Source: Romboutsia sedimentorum
GTDB lineage: Bacteria > Bacillota > Clostridia > Peptostreptococcales > Peptostreptococcaceae
Length of the DNA stretch: 64,000 bases
NCBI RefSeq assembly: GCF_030131845.1
Contig: NZ_JASKYM010000001.1
Coordinates: 558,001-622,000 of the forward strand
Direction of reading: 5' to 3'
Below the pieces are notes generated by a model. The model worked only from the letters and a program-made list of their open reading frames with translations, was not told the origin of the DNA and searched no databases. The position numbers and the translations under genes are program-made. This document shows, one piece after another, positions 26,630-35,754 of this stretch. Positions within the stretch are counted from its first letter, which is position 1, and the number at the start of each line of letters is the position of its first letter.

Positions 26630-28927
26630 TTAAGGGTTAACTACTAAACAAACTGTTACTTCATCATCTATGCTATACTCTTGTCCATAAATTATAGCAT
26701 TTACAGATTTATCGCTTAAGTTTGTTATCTTAACAAATTCTTTGTTAACTTCAATATTTAATATATGTTCTCTATAATTTATATTAAAGCTATACCCGTT
26801 CCAATTTTTAGGTAATTTGGGATTAAACGATAATTTTTGATTGAATGTTTTCATTCCAGCAAATCCTTGTACTATAGAAAGCCATGCCCCCGACATAGAA
26901 GTTATATGAAGACCATCTTCAGTGTCATGGTTATAATTATCTAAATCAAGTCTTGCAGTTCTTGAATACAATTCATAGGCTTTATCTAAATTATCTATTT
27001 CACATGCAATTATTGAGTATATACTAGGTGATAATGAAGATTCATGAACTGTATATTGTTCATAAAAATCAAAGTTTCTTTTCTTTTCCTCTGTTGTGAA
27101 CTTATCACCAAAATAATACATTCCTTGTAATACATCTGCTTGTTTTATAAAACATGATCTAAGTATTTTATCCCAAGACCATTTTTGATTTAGTGGTAAA
27201 TTTTCTTTTGGCAAGTCTTTAACTTTTATAAGTTCTTTGTCTAAGAAATCATCATGTTGTACTATTATATCCAACTCATTATCATATGGTAAATACATTT
27301 TAGATGCTATATTTATCCATTTCTCACATTCTTCTTTGCTTACATTATTTCTGTTTACAGCCTCTATGTCTTCATTTTCTAAGTAAGCTATATTTTCAGA
27401 TGCATATTCTAGACACCACTTAGCAATATAATTTGTATACCAGTTATTATTTACATTATTATCATATTCATTTGGACCTGTAACTCCATGAATCATATAT
27501 ACATTTTTTCTAGCATTCAAATGAACTCTACTTGCCCAAAATCTTGCTACTTCAACTATTACATCTATTCCTTTTTCTTTTATATATTCAAAGTCTCCAG
27601 TATAATTTGTGTAGTTATATATTGCATAAATCATACTTCCATTTCTGTGTATCTCTTCAAAAGTTATTTCCCATTCATTATGGCATTCCTCACCGTTGAA
27701 TGTTACCATTGGATAAAGAGCACCTTCAAGGCCTAATTTTTTAGCATTTGCCTTAGCATAATCTAATTGATTGTATCTGTATACTAAAAGATTTTTAGAT
27801 ACTTCTTTTTTAGTTACTCCAAGATATACCGGTAAGCAATAGGCTTCTGTATCCCAATAAGTTGCTCCGCCATATTTTTCTCCTGTAAATCCTTTTGGCC
27901 CTATATTAAGTCTTGAATCTTCTCCATAATAGGTTGAGAATAATTGGAATAAATTATATCTTATACCTTGTTGTGCAAGCTTATCTCCATCTATCTTTAT
28001 ATCTGCACTTTCCCATCTTTTATTCCAAGCTTCACAATGTTCTTTAAGTAAAAGCTCATATCCTTTGTCAAATTCATTAGATAATATTTGCTCTCCTTTA
28101 CATAAAAGTTCATCTTTATTATAATCTCTAGTTGTAGTTATACTTACATATTTTTCAATACCTACAGTTTCACCTTGCTTAACATCAAATATCATAGTAT
28201 TTTCGCTGTAATATTCCTTATTTGTGTTAGTACGTATCTTAGGCTCTTTGCTAGATTTAACTTTCATATTTGCCCCTACAGTAAACACTTCTGTTTCAAA
28301 AGAGTTGTCTTTAGTTCTTACAACTACACTACCAGTATTTTTACTAGATTCTGATGATATATTCACCCAAAAAGCTTCTTCATAATTAGAATCTTCATTT
28401 TTAACATTAGAATCTAAATAAGGTATAAATGTTACTTCTCCATCAAAATTTAATGACTTAACTTCATATTTTATAACACCTAATTCCTTTGTTGCTATAC
28501 TCAGAAATCTTACTACATTTACTTCTATTTTATTTCCAGAAACATCAGCTATAAGTTTACGAGTTAATACTCCATTTTTCATATCTAACTCTCTATAAAA
28601 TTGCTCTACATTAGCTTTTGCTAAATCAAGTGCTTCTCCATTTATACAAATATTGATACCTATATAATTTATGCTATTTGGAACTTTTCCAAAGTAATTA
28701 GGATATCCATTTTTCCACCAGCCTACACGAGTTTTATCTGGATACCATATTCCACCTATATATGAGCCTCTATGACTATCTTTAGAATAGCTTTCTTCAT
28801 AGTTGCCCCTCATTCCCATATATCCATTACCTAAGCTCATTATTGATTCAGCTAATCTATTTTCTTCAAACTCTATGTTGTCTTGTATTATTTTCCATTC
28901 ATTAATGTTTTCAAATAAACGTCTCAT
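26630..28927 (-). CDS. GH65 glycoside phosphorylase, probably maltose phosphorylase
   Basis: The 765-residue enzyme has the length and opening of maltose phosphorylases (RLAESIMSLGNGYMGMRGN, DKTRVGWWKNGYP). The catalytic Glu lies in VTGPNEYDNNVNNNWYTN. Maltose plus phosphate gives glucose plus beta-glucose-1-phosphate, which the next-encoded beta-phosphoglucomutase turns into glucose-6-phosphate. Kojibiose or nigerose phosphorylase are alternatives in the same family. The ATG at 28927 is preferred over the GTG at 28939 because GGTGGAG sits in front of it. It is the last gene of the operon. Confidence 0.88.
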   Translation of the reverse strand: MRRLFENINEWKIIQDNIEFEENRLAESIMSLGNGYMGMRGNYEESYSKDSHRGSYIGGIWYPDKTRVGWWKNGYPNYFGKVPNSINYIGINICINGEALDLAKANVEQFYRELDMKNGVLTRKLIADVSGNKIEVNVVRFLSIATKELGVIKYEVKSLNFDGEVTFIPYLDSNVKNEDSNYEEAFWVNISSESSKNTGSVVVRTKDNSFETEVFTVGANMKVKSSKEPKIRTNTNKEYYSENTMIFDVKQGETVGIEKYVSITTTRDYNKDELLCKGEQILSNEFDKGYELLLKEHCEAWNKRWESADIKIDGDKLAQQGIRYNLFQLFSTYYGEDSRLNIGPKGFTGEKYGGATYWDTEAYCLPVYLGVTKKEVSKNLLVYRYNQLDYAKANAKKLGLEGALYPMVTFNGEECHNEWEITFEEIHRNGSMIYAIYNYTNYTGDFEYIKEKGIDVIVEVARFWASRVHLNARKNVYMIHGVTGPNEYDNNVNNNWYTNYIAKWCLEYASENIAYLENEDIEAVNRNNVSKEECEKWINIASKMYLPYDNELDIIVQHDDFLDKELIKVKDLPKENLPLNQKWSWDKILRSCFIKQADVLQGMYYFGDKFTTEEKKRNFDFYEQYTVHESSLSPSIYSIIACEIDNLDKAYELYSRTARLDLDNYNHDTEDGLHITSMSGAWLSIVQGFAGMKTFNQKLSFNPKLPKNWNGYSFNINYREHILNIEVNKEFVKITNLSDKSVNAIIYGQEYSIDDEVTVCLVVNP

Positions 28928-28961
28928 AAAATTCTCCACCTTTTAAATTAAACTTGTTTTA

Positions 28962-29627
28962 TTAGTTTTTGACTTCAAATAATTTTATTAAAGCTTCAAA
29001 TTTCAATTTTTCTGTACTATCTACTACGAATTTAGCTTTATTTAAAATTTCTCTATCTCCAACTCCTACTGAATACATCTTAGCATCATTTATTGCATCT
29101 ATTCCTGCACTTGCATCTTCAATACCTATACAATTAATAGGATTTACATTAAGCCCCTTAGCTGCCATAAGAAATATATCTGGTGCTGGTTTACTGTTTT
29201 TGCATATAGCTGCGTCTGCTATAAAATTAAAGTATTTTGTAAGTTCTAAGTTATTTAAAACCTTTACTGCGTTTTTGCTAGCAGATGCTAATCCTATTTT
29301 TATATTATTTAATCTTATCTTTTCTAATAACTCTAATATTCCTGGCAATACATCCTTAAATGTTATATTTTCTATTAACGATACATAGTAACTGTTTTTA
29401 TAATTTGCCATTTTTTCTTTTTCTTCGTTTGTAAAATCATTTTCTTTATTTCCTAGTATAAGTATTTTTTCTAACGATTGCAGTCTACTAATTCCCTTTA
29501 AAGTTTCATTAAATTCTTCATCTATTTTTATTCCTATTTCATTACCTAGCTTCTCCCACGCAAGGTAATGATAGTGTGCTGTATCTGTTATAACTCCGTC
29601 CAAATCAAATATAAATGCTTCGACCAT
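28962..29627 (-). CDS. pgmB: Beta-phosphoglucomutase (HAD family)
   Basis: The 221-residue HAD enzyme has nucleophile Asp8 and acid/base Asp10 in FDLDGVITD, a cap with LKGISRLQSLEKIL, and SSK-type residues plus GIEDASAGIDAI in the core. It converts beta-glucose-1-phosphate from the GH65 phosphorylase to glucose-6-phosphate. The start at 29627 has AGGAGG seven bases ahead; the longer frame to 29660 would run through the operator. A 14-bp palindromic LacI operator sits 17 bases upstream. Confidence 0.92.
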   Translation of the reverse strand: MVEAFIFDLDGVITDTAHYHYLAWEKLGNEIGIKIDEEFNETLKGISRLQSLEKILILGNKENDFTNEEKEKMANYKNSYYVSLIENITFKDVLPGILELLEKIRLNNIKIGLASASKNAVKVLNNLELTKYFNFIADAAICKNSKPAPDIFLMAAKGLNVNPINCIGIEDASAGIDAINDAKMYSVGVGDREILNKAKFVVDSTEKLKFEALIKLFEVKN

Positions 29628-29643
29628 AATTACCTCCTCTAAA

Positions 29644-29657
29644 CGCAATCGATTGCG
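29644..29657. promoter_or_regulatory. Perfect palindromic LacI-family operator before pgmB
   Basis: CGCAATCGATTGCG is a perfect 14-bp palindrome with the central CG typical of LacI/GalR (MalR, CcpA) operators. It lies between the lacI-type gene and pgmB, indicating an internal, independently repressed promoter or a roadblock. Confidence 0.8.
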
Positions 29658-29695
29658 CACGTATAATTTACTTAAGTGTTGTTGTATGTTTTTTT

Positions 29696-30703
29696 TTACA
29701 TGAAAGAATCTCTTTTTATGAATTCTGTCTTTACTATATAATGTCTATTAGTATTAGTTTTATCTTCTTCTTCTAATGTCTCTATTAATAATTTTGCAGC
29801 TTTATATCCAAGCTTATCTGCATTTATATCAACAGATGCCAAAGGTGGTTTTTGATATTGTGCTAATTGAGTATTATTAAATCCTACAGTAGCTATATTT
29901 TTTATTTTATTAGATCTTAATTCTTTTAAAACTCCAAATGCTAAAAGGTCATCTGTAGCTATTATAGCTGTTAAGTCTTCATTTTTTAGAAGCTCTCTGC
30001 ATCCAAACTCCCCTTCACTTTCTTTAAACTCATCCTTATAAACTATAATACTTTGGTCTAATTTTATTTTATTAGCTTCAAGAGCTTTTTCATATCCTTT
30101 ATATCTATCTTTTGACATATTAAGATTTTTAATTGCTCCAACAAAACCTATTCTTTTATGACCTTTTTGTATAAGTTTGTTTACAACTTCATACATTGCT
30201 TGGAAATTATTATTATCTACCCATAGTATTTCATCTGGATTTTCTGGTCTTCCAACTACTACAAATGGAAATTTACTATCTTTTAAGTATTCAATGCTCT
30301 CATCATTTTCTTTGACTCTTAGCATTATAATTCCATCTACTAGATGACTTTGAGTCATTTCTTTTATGTTTTCTAGTTCATTTTCTTTATTTTTGCTAAA
30401 TGCGTATGTTATATAATAGTTTTTGCTTTGTGCATACATACTCATACCTTTCATAGCATTAACAAAGAAAGGATTAGATAATAAGTCATCCGCTTCATTT
30501 GGAAGTACTACTCCTAATATTCTTGTTTTGTTTTTTGCTAGACTTCTAGCTATGGGATTGGGCTTATAATTTAATCTTTTTATAGCTTCATTAACTCTTA
30601 TTTTAGTCTCTTCGCTTATCCTTGGATTATCTGATAACACCCTTGACACTGTAGATGTAGCAACATTAGCTTCTCTTGCTACATCTTTTATAGTAACTTT
30701 CAT
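29696..30703 (-). CDS. LacI-family maltose-operon regulator (MalR-like)
   Basis: The 335-residue regulator has an N-terminal helix-turn-helix (TIKDVAREANVATSTVSRVL) and hinge helix (KPNPIARSLA), then a periplasmic-binding-protein-like sugar domain. It is encoded inside the maltose operon. Operators with its family's symmetry lie at the malE-like promoter and before pgmB. Local repressor relieved by maltose or a derivative is the natural reading. Confidence 0.9.
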   Translation of the reverse strand: MKVTIKDVAREANVATSTVSRVLSDNPRISEETKIRVNEAIKRLNYKPNPIARSLAKNKTRILGVVLPNEADDLLSNPFFVNAMKGMSMYAQSKNYYITYAFSKNKENELENIKEMTQSHLVDGIIMLRVKENDESIEYLKDSKFPFVVVGRPENPDEILWVDNNNFQAMYEVVNKLIQKGHKRIGFVGAIKNLNMSKDRYKGYEKALEANKIKLDQSIIVYKDEFKESEGEFGCRELLKNEDLTAIIATDDLLAFGVLKELRSNKIKNIATVGFNNTQLAQYQKPPLASVDINADKLGYKAAKLLIETLEEEDKTNTNRHYIVKTEFIKRDSFM

Positions 30704-30745
30704 AGTTTCCTCCTGTACAACAACACTTTGTATACTTAAATCCTG

Positions 30746-32404
30746 CTATTTATTCTTAACCTTATATACTATAGCTTCATAAGGTCTTAATGTTATAACA
30801 TTATTTTTAATTATCTTATCTTCGTAGTTAGACATCATTATTTGTGACTCTTTAATATCTAAATATGCTGGTATTTCAAAGTTTATTTTATTATTATAGA
30901 AATTAAGTATAACTATAATTTCCTCATTTTTCAAGTTTCTTTTATATGCAAAAACATTTTCATCCTCGCCACAGATTAATTCTACATCTCCATATACAAT
31001 AACATCATTTTCATGTCTTAAATTTATAAGATCTTTATAATAATAGAATATAGAATTTTTGCCTTTTAATGAATCTTCAACGTTTATCTCTTTATAGTTT
31101 GGATTTACATTTATCCAAGGTGTTGCTTTCGTAAACCCTGCATTTTCAGATTTATCCCACTGCATTGGTGTTCTTGCGTTATCTCTTGATGTAATTTTTA
31201 TTCTCTTCATTAACTCTAGTTCTTCTTCATCTACAATCTTTTCATTATAATAATTTAAAGTTTCTACATCTTTATAATCTTTTATATTATCAAATTCAAC
31301 ATTAGTCATTCCTATTTCTTCACCTTGATATATATAAGGTGTTCCGCTAAATGTATGTATTAATGTAGCTAACATTTTTGCAGACTCTACTCTATATTCT
31401 TTATCATTACCAAATCTAGATACCATCCTTGGCTGATCATGGTTATTCATAAACAAAGAGTTCCAACCTACATTATGAAGTCCATTATACCACTTCATAA
31501 ATATATTTTTTACATCAGTTAACTTATATGGCTTTTTATAAAACTTATCGCTTTGATTTGGTAAATCCATAAGCTCAAAATGAAATAGCATATTAAGTTC
31601 ATCTCTATCTTCTCCAACATAATCTCTAGCATGTTTTGGACTAACCCCTGGAGTTTCGCCTACTGTCATTATATTGTATTTGCTAAACACTTCTTTGTTC
31701 ATTTCTTTGAAATATTCATGTACCCTAGGACCATTCATATATAATCCTTCAGCTCCATTTTCATCAATATCTAACATATCCTTAGCTTTAGAATATAAAT
31801 TGCAAACATCCATCCTAAATCCATCTACACCTTTATCTAGCCAAAACTTCATCATAGAGTAAATATCTTTTCTCATATCTTCACTTTCCCAGTTTAGGTC
31901 TGGTTGTTTTTTAGTAAATAAGTGAAGATAGTATTGATTTGACTTTTCATCATATTTCCAAGCACTTCCACCAAAGAATGAACCCCAGTTGTTTGGTTCT
32001 TTTCCATCTTTAGGATCTGCCCACATATAATAATCTCTATACTTATTATCTTTAGATTTTTTAGCTTCTATAAACCATTTATGTTCATCAGAGCTATGAT
32101 TTACTACTAAGTCCATTAGTATCTTAATATTTCTTTTATGAGCTTCATTTAAAAGTTCATCAAAGTCTTTCATAGTTCCAAATTCATCCATTATATCTTC
32201 ATAATCACTTATATCATATCCATTATCATCCTTAGGCGATTTATATACTGGACTTAGCCATATAACATCTATTCCCAATTCTTTAAGGTAATCTAGTTTT
32301 TGTATTACTCCTTTTATATCTCCTACACCATCATTGTTGCTATCCATAAAGCTACTTGGATATATCTGATATACTACTGCTTCTTTCCACCATGTCTTTT
32401 TCAT
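30746..32404 (-). CDS. GH13 alpha-glucosidase (oligo-1,6-glucosidase type)
   Basis: This 552-residue alpha-amylase-family enzyme has the four conserved regions, with catalytic Asp in GFRMDVCN, Glu in MTVGETPGV and the transition-state Asp in NNHDQPR. The C-terminal beta domain is complete. The E-T-P-G context and length fit GH13 subfamily 31 intracellular alpha-glucosidases acting on isomaltose or maltodextrins. No signal peptide is present, so it works in the cytoplasm on sugars imported by the neighbouring ABC transporter. Trehalose-6-phosphate hydrolase is less likely, as there is no PTS gene nearby. Confidence 0.88.
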   Translation of the reverse strand: MKKTWWKEAVVYQIYPSSFMDSNNDGVGDIKGVIQKLDYLKELGIDVIWLSPVYKSPKDDNGYDISDYEDIMDEFGTMKDFDELLNEAHKRNIKILMDLVVNHSSDEHKWFIEAKKSKDNKYRDYYMWADPKDGKEPNNWGSFFGGSAWKYDEKSNQYYLHLFTKKQPDLNWESEDMRKDIYSMMKFWLDKGVDGFRMDVCNLYSKAKDMLDIDENGAEGLYMNGPRVHEYFKEMNKEVFSKYNIMTVGETPGVSPKHARDYVGEDRDELNMLFHFELMDLPNQSDKFYKKPYKLTDVKNIFMKWYNGLHNVGWNSLFMNNHDQPRMVSRFGNDKEYRVESAKMLATLIHTFSGTPYIYQGEEIGMTNVEFDNIKDYKDVETLNYYNEKIVDEEELELMKRIKITSRDNARTPMQWDKSENAGFTKATPWINVNPNYKEINVEDSLKGKNSIFYYYKDLINLRHENDVIVYGDVELICGEDENVFAYKRNLKNEEIIVILNFYNNKINFEIPAYLDIKESQIMMSNYEDKIIKNNVITLRPYEAIVYKVKNK

Positions 32405-32425
32405 ATCGCTATCCCCTTAAAGAAT

Positions 32426-33244
32426 TTATTTTATACTTCCTGAAGTAACACTCTTTATTATGTGTTTTTGTGCGAAGAAGTAAAATACTAATACTGGTAT
32501 TATAGTAAGTACTAATCCTGCAAGTGCTAAATCCCATTGCTTTGTATATTGTCCAAAGAAGAAGAACATTGAAAGTGGTATAGTTCTTGTCCCTGGTGTA
32601 TTTATTACTAATGAAGGTAATAAGAAGTCATTCCAAATCCAAACTGTATTAAGTATTGCAACAGTTATAGATATAGGTTTTAATAATGGGAATATTATGT
32701 ATCTAAATGTTTGCCACTTAGTGCATCCATCTATTAATGCTGCTTCATCTAATTCTTTTGGTATACTTTTTACAAATCCATGATATAAGAATATAGCTGA
32801 TGCACTACCAAATCCTATATACATAAATATAATTCCTGGTATATTAAGAAGTTTTAATTTACCCATTATATTTACAAGAGGTAACATTATTGATTGGAAA
32901 GTTACTAACATTGAAGCAACCATTATAAGTAATATTATGTTACAAACTTTAGAATTTGTTCTTTGTAACATCCAAGCTGCCATTGAAGCAAACAATATTA
33001 TAAATAGAACACTTATAATAGTTATAAGTAAAGAGTTTCCAAGTACTTTTATAAAATCTAGTTTTTCCCAAGCATTTGTGTAGTTATCAACATTCATCCC
33101 TTTTGGTAATGCTAATGTACTTTCAAATAGCTCTCCTTTAGTTTTAAATGAGTTTACAATTATTATATAAAATGGAGACAAGCATATTAATCCTAATACT
33201 ATCCCCAAAACATTCATTGACCAATGTCTTAAATTCGTCTTCAC
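32426..33244 (-). CDS. ABC sugar transporter permease, MalG type
   Basis: The 272-residue inner permease has six membrane segments and the EAA loop (ELDEAALIDGCTKWQTFRYIIFPLLKP) that docks the ATPase. It starts within the last base of the upstream permease gene, so the two are coupled. It partners the MalF-like protein to import maltose or maltodextrin. Confidence 0.92.
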   Translation of the reverse strand: MKTNLRHWSMNVLGIVLGLICLSPFYIIIVNSFKTKGELFESTLALPKGMNVDNYTNAWEKLDFIKVLGNSLLITIISVLFIILFASMAAWMLQRTNSKVCNIILLIMVASMLVTFQSIMLPLVNIMGKLKLLNIPGIIFMYIGFGSASAIFLYHGFVKSIPKELDEAALIDGCTKWQTFRYIIFPLLKPISITVAILNTVWIWNDFLLPSLVINTPGTRTIPLSMFFFFGQYTKQWDLALAGLVLTIIPVLVFYFFAQKHIIKSVTSGSIK

Positions 33245-34158
33245 TATGCTTCCACCTCATCCTTCTTAGTTAAATAAACTTGAACCAATCCTATTACTGC
33301 AACTATCACAAAGAATATTACAGCTTTAGCCTGTGCTAAATTTATCTTATTAAGCGTAAACGCTGTTTGGTAAATATTTAATGCAAGCATTTGAGTTGCA
33401 TTTCCTGGACCACCGTTTGTAAGTGCTAAGTTTTGATCAAACAATTTAAATGAGTTTGAAAGAGTTAAAAATAAACTTATTGTAAAGGCTGGTTTTACCA
33501 TTGGTATAGTTATATTTCTTAATCTTTGCCACCAATTAGCTCCATCTATCTTTGCAGCTTCATTTAACTCAGGTGGTACATTTTGAAGTCCTGCTACATA
33601 TACAACCATAACATATCCTGCCATTTGCCAAGATACTATTATTACCATTCCCCAAAATCCAGTAACTTCATTTGACAGCCATCCCATCATCCATTCTTGG
33701 CCTAATGCTTGACCTAAACCATTAAATACATTAACAAATATAAATTGCCATATAAATCCTAATATTAATCCACCTATTAAATTTGGCATAAAGAATACCG
33801 TTCTTAATAAATTACTTATTCTCGACTCTCTTGTAACTAAAAGTGCTAATCCAAATCCTATAATATTTATAGCAATTACTGCTGCTATAGTAAATTTAGT
33901 TGTAAAGAAGAATGAACTTCTAAAACCTTCATCAGAAAAAGCTTTTATATAGTTTTCAAATCCAACAAAATTTATTTGTGAGCTAATTCCATTCCAGTCA
34001 GTAAGTGAATAATATATTCCTAATATTAATGGAATAAATATCACTAATGTAAATGCAAATACACTAGGTCCTACAAAAGCCCAATATGATAAGTTGTTTT
34101 TTGATTTTCTCTTTATAGTTGGCTTTTTATTTTTAACTACTTCAGTTTTTTCTTTCAT
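33244..34158 (-). CDS. ABC sugar transporter permease, MalF type
   Basis: The 304-residue permease has a Lys-rich N-terminal cytoplasmic tail (to about 25), six membrane segments and the EAA loop (ELNEAAKIDGANWWQRLRNITIPMVKP). It lacks the large periplasmic loop of enterobacterial MalF, as is normal in Gram-positives. A strong hairpin (34221-34248) separates it from the binding-protein gene. Confidence 0.92.
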   Translation of the reverse strand: MKEKTEVVKNKKPTIKRKSKNNLSYWAFVGPSVFAFTLVIFIPLILGIYYSLTDWNGISSQINFVGFENYIKAFSDEGFRSSFFFTTKFTIAAVIAINIIGFGLALLVTRESRISNLLRTVFFMPNLIGGLILGFIWQFIFVNVFNGLGQALGQEWMMGWLSNEVTGFWGMVIIVSWQMAGYVMVVYVAGLQNVPPELNEAAKIDGANWWQRLRNITIPMVKPAFTISLFLTLSNSFKLFDQNLALTNGGPGNATQMLALNIYQTAFTLNKINLAQAKAVIFFVIVAVIGLVQVYLTKKDEVEA

Positions 34159-34220
34159 AATCTTATCCTCCTCATGGATTTTACTTCTTTCGATTTTAAT
34201 TAAAAGTTATAATTTCAATT

Positions 34221-34248
34221 ATAGGAAAGTACTAACGTACTTTCCTAT
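34221..34248 (-). promoter_or_regulatory. Intercistronic hairpin between binding-protein and permease genes
   Basis: A perfect 12-bp stem ATAGGAAAGTAC / GTACTTTCCTAT has a four-base loop and no U run. It fits an mRNA 3'-stabilising or partial-attenuation element that keeps binding protein in excess over permease. Confidence 0.7.
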
Positions 34249-34262
34249 TCATTAATAGCTTA

Positions 34263-35570
34263 TTATTTTCTTTCTTCTGCCCAAGTTTTTTGTGCATTTT
34301 TAACTAAATTTTCCCAAGTCATACTTCCATCTATATATTTTTGTATATCAGAGCCAACTACAAGCTCTCCCCATCCACTTGGATATCCCATGAATACCCA
34401 TGGCATAGTTTTTCCTTTATTAGCGTAATTTAATATATCTGCTGATAATGGATCTTTTGGTTTTAATTCATCACTTTCATAACCTTTAAATGCTGGTATA
34501 AATTTAAAATCATTTATTATCATTTTCTTACCTTCATCAGAAGTGTATAACCAATTTAAGAAATCTTTAGCTGCATCTTTTTCTGCAGAACTTTTATCTT
34601 TATTTATAGACCAGTACATTGGAACTCCAACTGGAACAGAGTCTTCTTTAACACCTTTAATTGGCATTGATAATATTCCCGAATTAGTTGCTATATCCTT
34701 ATTAACACCTTCGATTCCACCATATGCCCAGTTCCCCATTTGAACCATAGCTACTTTTCCAGTTGAATATTTTTGTTCAATTTGCATAGCGTAATCAACA
34801 CTGTTTATAGATGGAACTTTTCCATCTGGCTTATATGCATATGTAGTTTGTAAATCTAGTAACTCTTTTAATTCCTTATTGTATTTAAAGTCTAATTTTT
34901 TAGCTTCATAAGCTTGCTTTCCACTTTCAAATTCATTAGCTAATGCTGTATTTAATAAATGAAGTCCTGTAACCCATTTTTCTTTTCCTGGAACTGCAAA
35001 TACAGCTTCAAGACCTAATTCATCTTTTTTAGAGTCTAGTGTTTTAACTGCTTTGTCTAAAGCATCATAGCTAGTTATAGTAGCTGGGTCTATGCCTGCT
35101 TTTTTAAATACTTCTTTATTATATATAAATCCATATCCTTCTTGGTTAAATGGCATACCAAACATACCTTTGTCATTTGTTACTGAACCTAAAGTTCCAT
35201 CAAATGCATCTTTAACCCAAGGCTGATCTGATAAATCTTCAATTTTACCTTCCCAATCTTTAACATCTTGTGGACCACCTATATTAAATATAGTAGGTTC
35301 TTGGCCTGATTGGAATTTAGATCTTAGCGCTGCTCCGTAGTCGTTTCCTCCACCTACAGTTTCTATGTTTATGTCTACATTAGGATTCTTTTCTTCATAA
35401 ACTCCTGCTGCTTTTTCAAGTGCATCTTTTGCTTCTACTTTAAATTGGAAGATATCTACTTTTACTTTGTCTCCTTTAGCAGCATCTCCTCCTTTTGAAC
35501 CACATCCAACAACACTACTTGCTACTAACATTGTTACTGTTACTAAGCTTAAAATTCTCTTTATTCCCAT
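34263..35570 (-). CDS. Extracellular solute-binding lipoprotein for maltose/maltodextrin
   Basis: The 435-residue family 1 solute-binding protein has a signal peptide and lipobox VVGC near residue 23, and conserved segments NKEVFKKAGIDP and GNWAYGG. It delivers sugar to the MalFG-like permeases encoded downstream. It is the first gene of the operon and the strongest promoter of the cluster precedes it. The sugar is inferred from the GH65/pgmB/GH13 neighbours. Confidence 0.9.
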   Translation of the reverse strand: MGIKRILSLVTVTMLVASSVVGCGSKGGDAAKGDKVKVDIFQFKVEAKDALEKAAGVYEEKNPNVDINIETVGGGNDYGAALRSKFQSGQEPTIFNIGGPQDVKDWEGKIEDLSDQPWVKDAFDGTLGSVTNDKGMFGMPFNQEGYGFIYNKEVFKKAGIDPATITSYDALDKAVKTLDSKKDELGLEAVFAVPGKEKWVTGLHLLNTALANEFESGKQAYEAKKLDFKYNKELKELLDLQTTYAYKPDGKVPSINSVDYAMQIEQKYSTGKVAMVQMGNWAYGGIEGVNKDIATNSGILSMPIKGVKEDSVPVGVPMYWSINKDKSSAEKDAAKDFLNWLYTSDEGKKMIINDFKFIPAFKGYESDELKPKDPLSADILNYANKGKTMPWVFMGYPSGWGELVVGSDIQKYIDGSMTWENLVKNAQKTWAEERK

Positions 35571-35594
35571 AATATTGTCCTCCTAATATTTTGA

Positions 35595-35660
35595 GCAATC
35601 GTTTGCATTGCTTTTATAGTTGAATTGTACCACATTATGTTTTTTTGTGCAACCGTTTTT
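35595..35660 (-). promoter_or_regulatory. Promoter of the maltose operon with two LacI-type operators
   Basis: On the minus strand a -35 TTGCAC (35647-35652) and -10 TACAAT (35624-35629) are 17 bases apart. One operator-like sequence (GCAACCGTTTTT, 35649-35660) overlaps the -35 and a better one (GCAATCGTTTGC, 35595-35606) lies about ten bases past the start point. Both show the CG-centred half sites of LacI/CcpA-type repressors. Confidence 0.75.
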
Positions 35661-35730
35661 CCAAAGTTTGTTTTTATAAATCAAAGTGAATTTTTTATCA
35701 ATTTCAAATCACTATATTACTAAAAAAAAG

Positions 35731-35753
35731 CAAAAAAAAAGAGGTCTCCCTCT
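35731..35753 (-). terminator. Terminator of degV
   Basis: A short stem AGAGG / CCTCT with a four-base loop is followed on the minus strand by nine U. It begins just after the degV stop. Confidence 0.75.
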
Positions 35754-35754
35754 C

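Noticed and set aside
28927-28939. GTG start for the GH65 phosphorylase
   Set aside because: The GTG falls inside the GGTGGAG ribosome site of the ATG at 28927, which also fits family N-termini.
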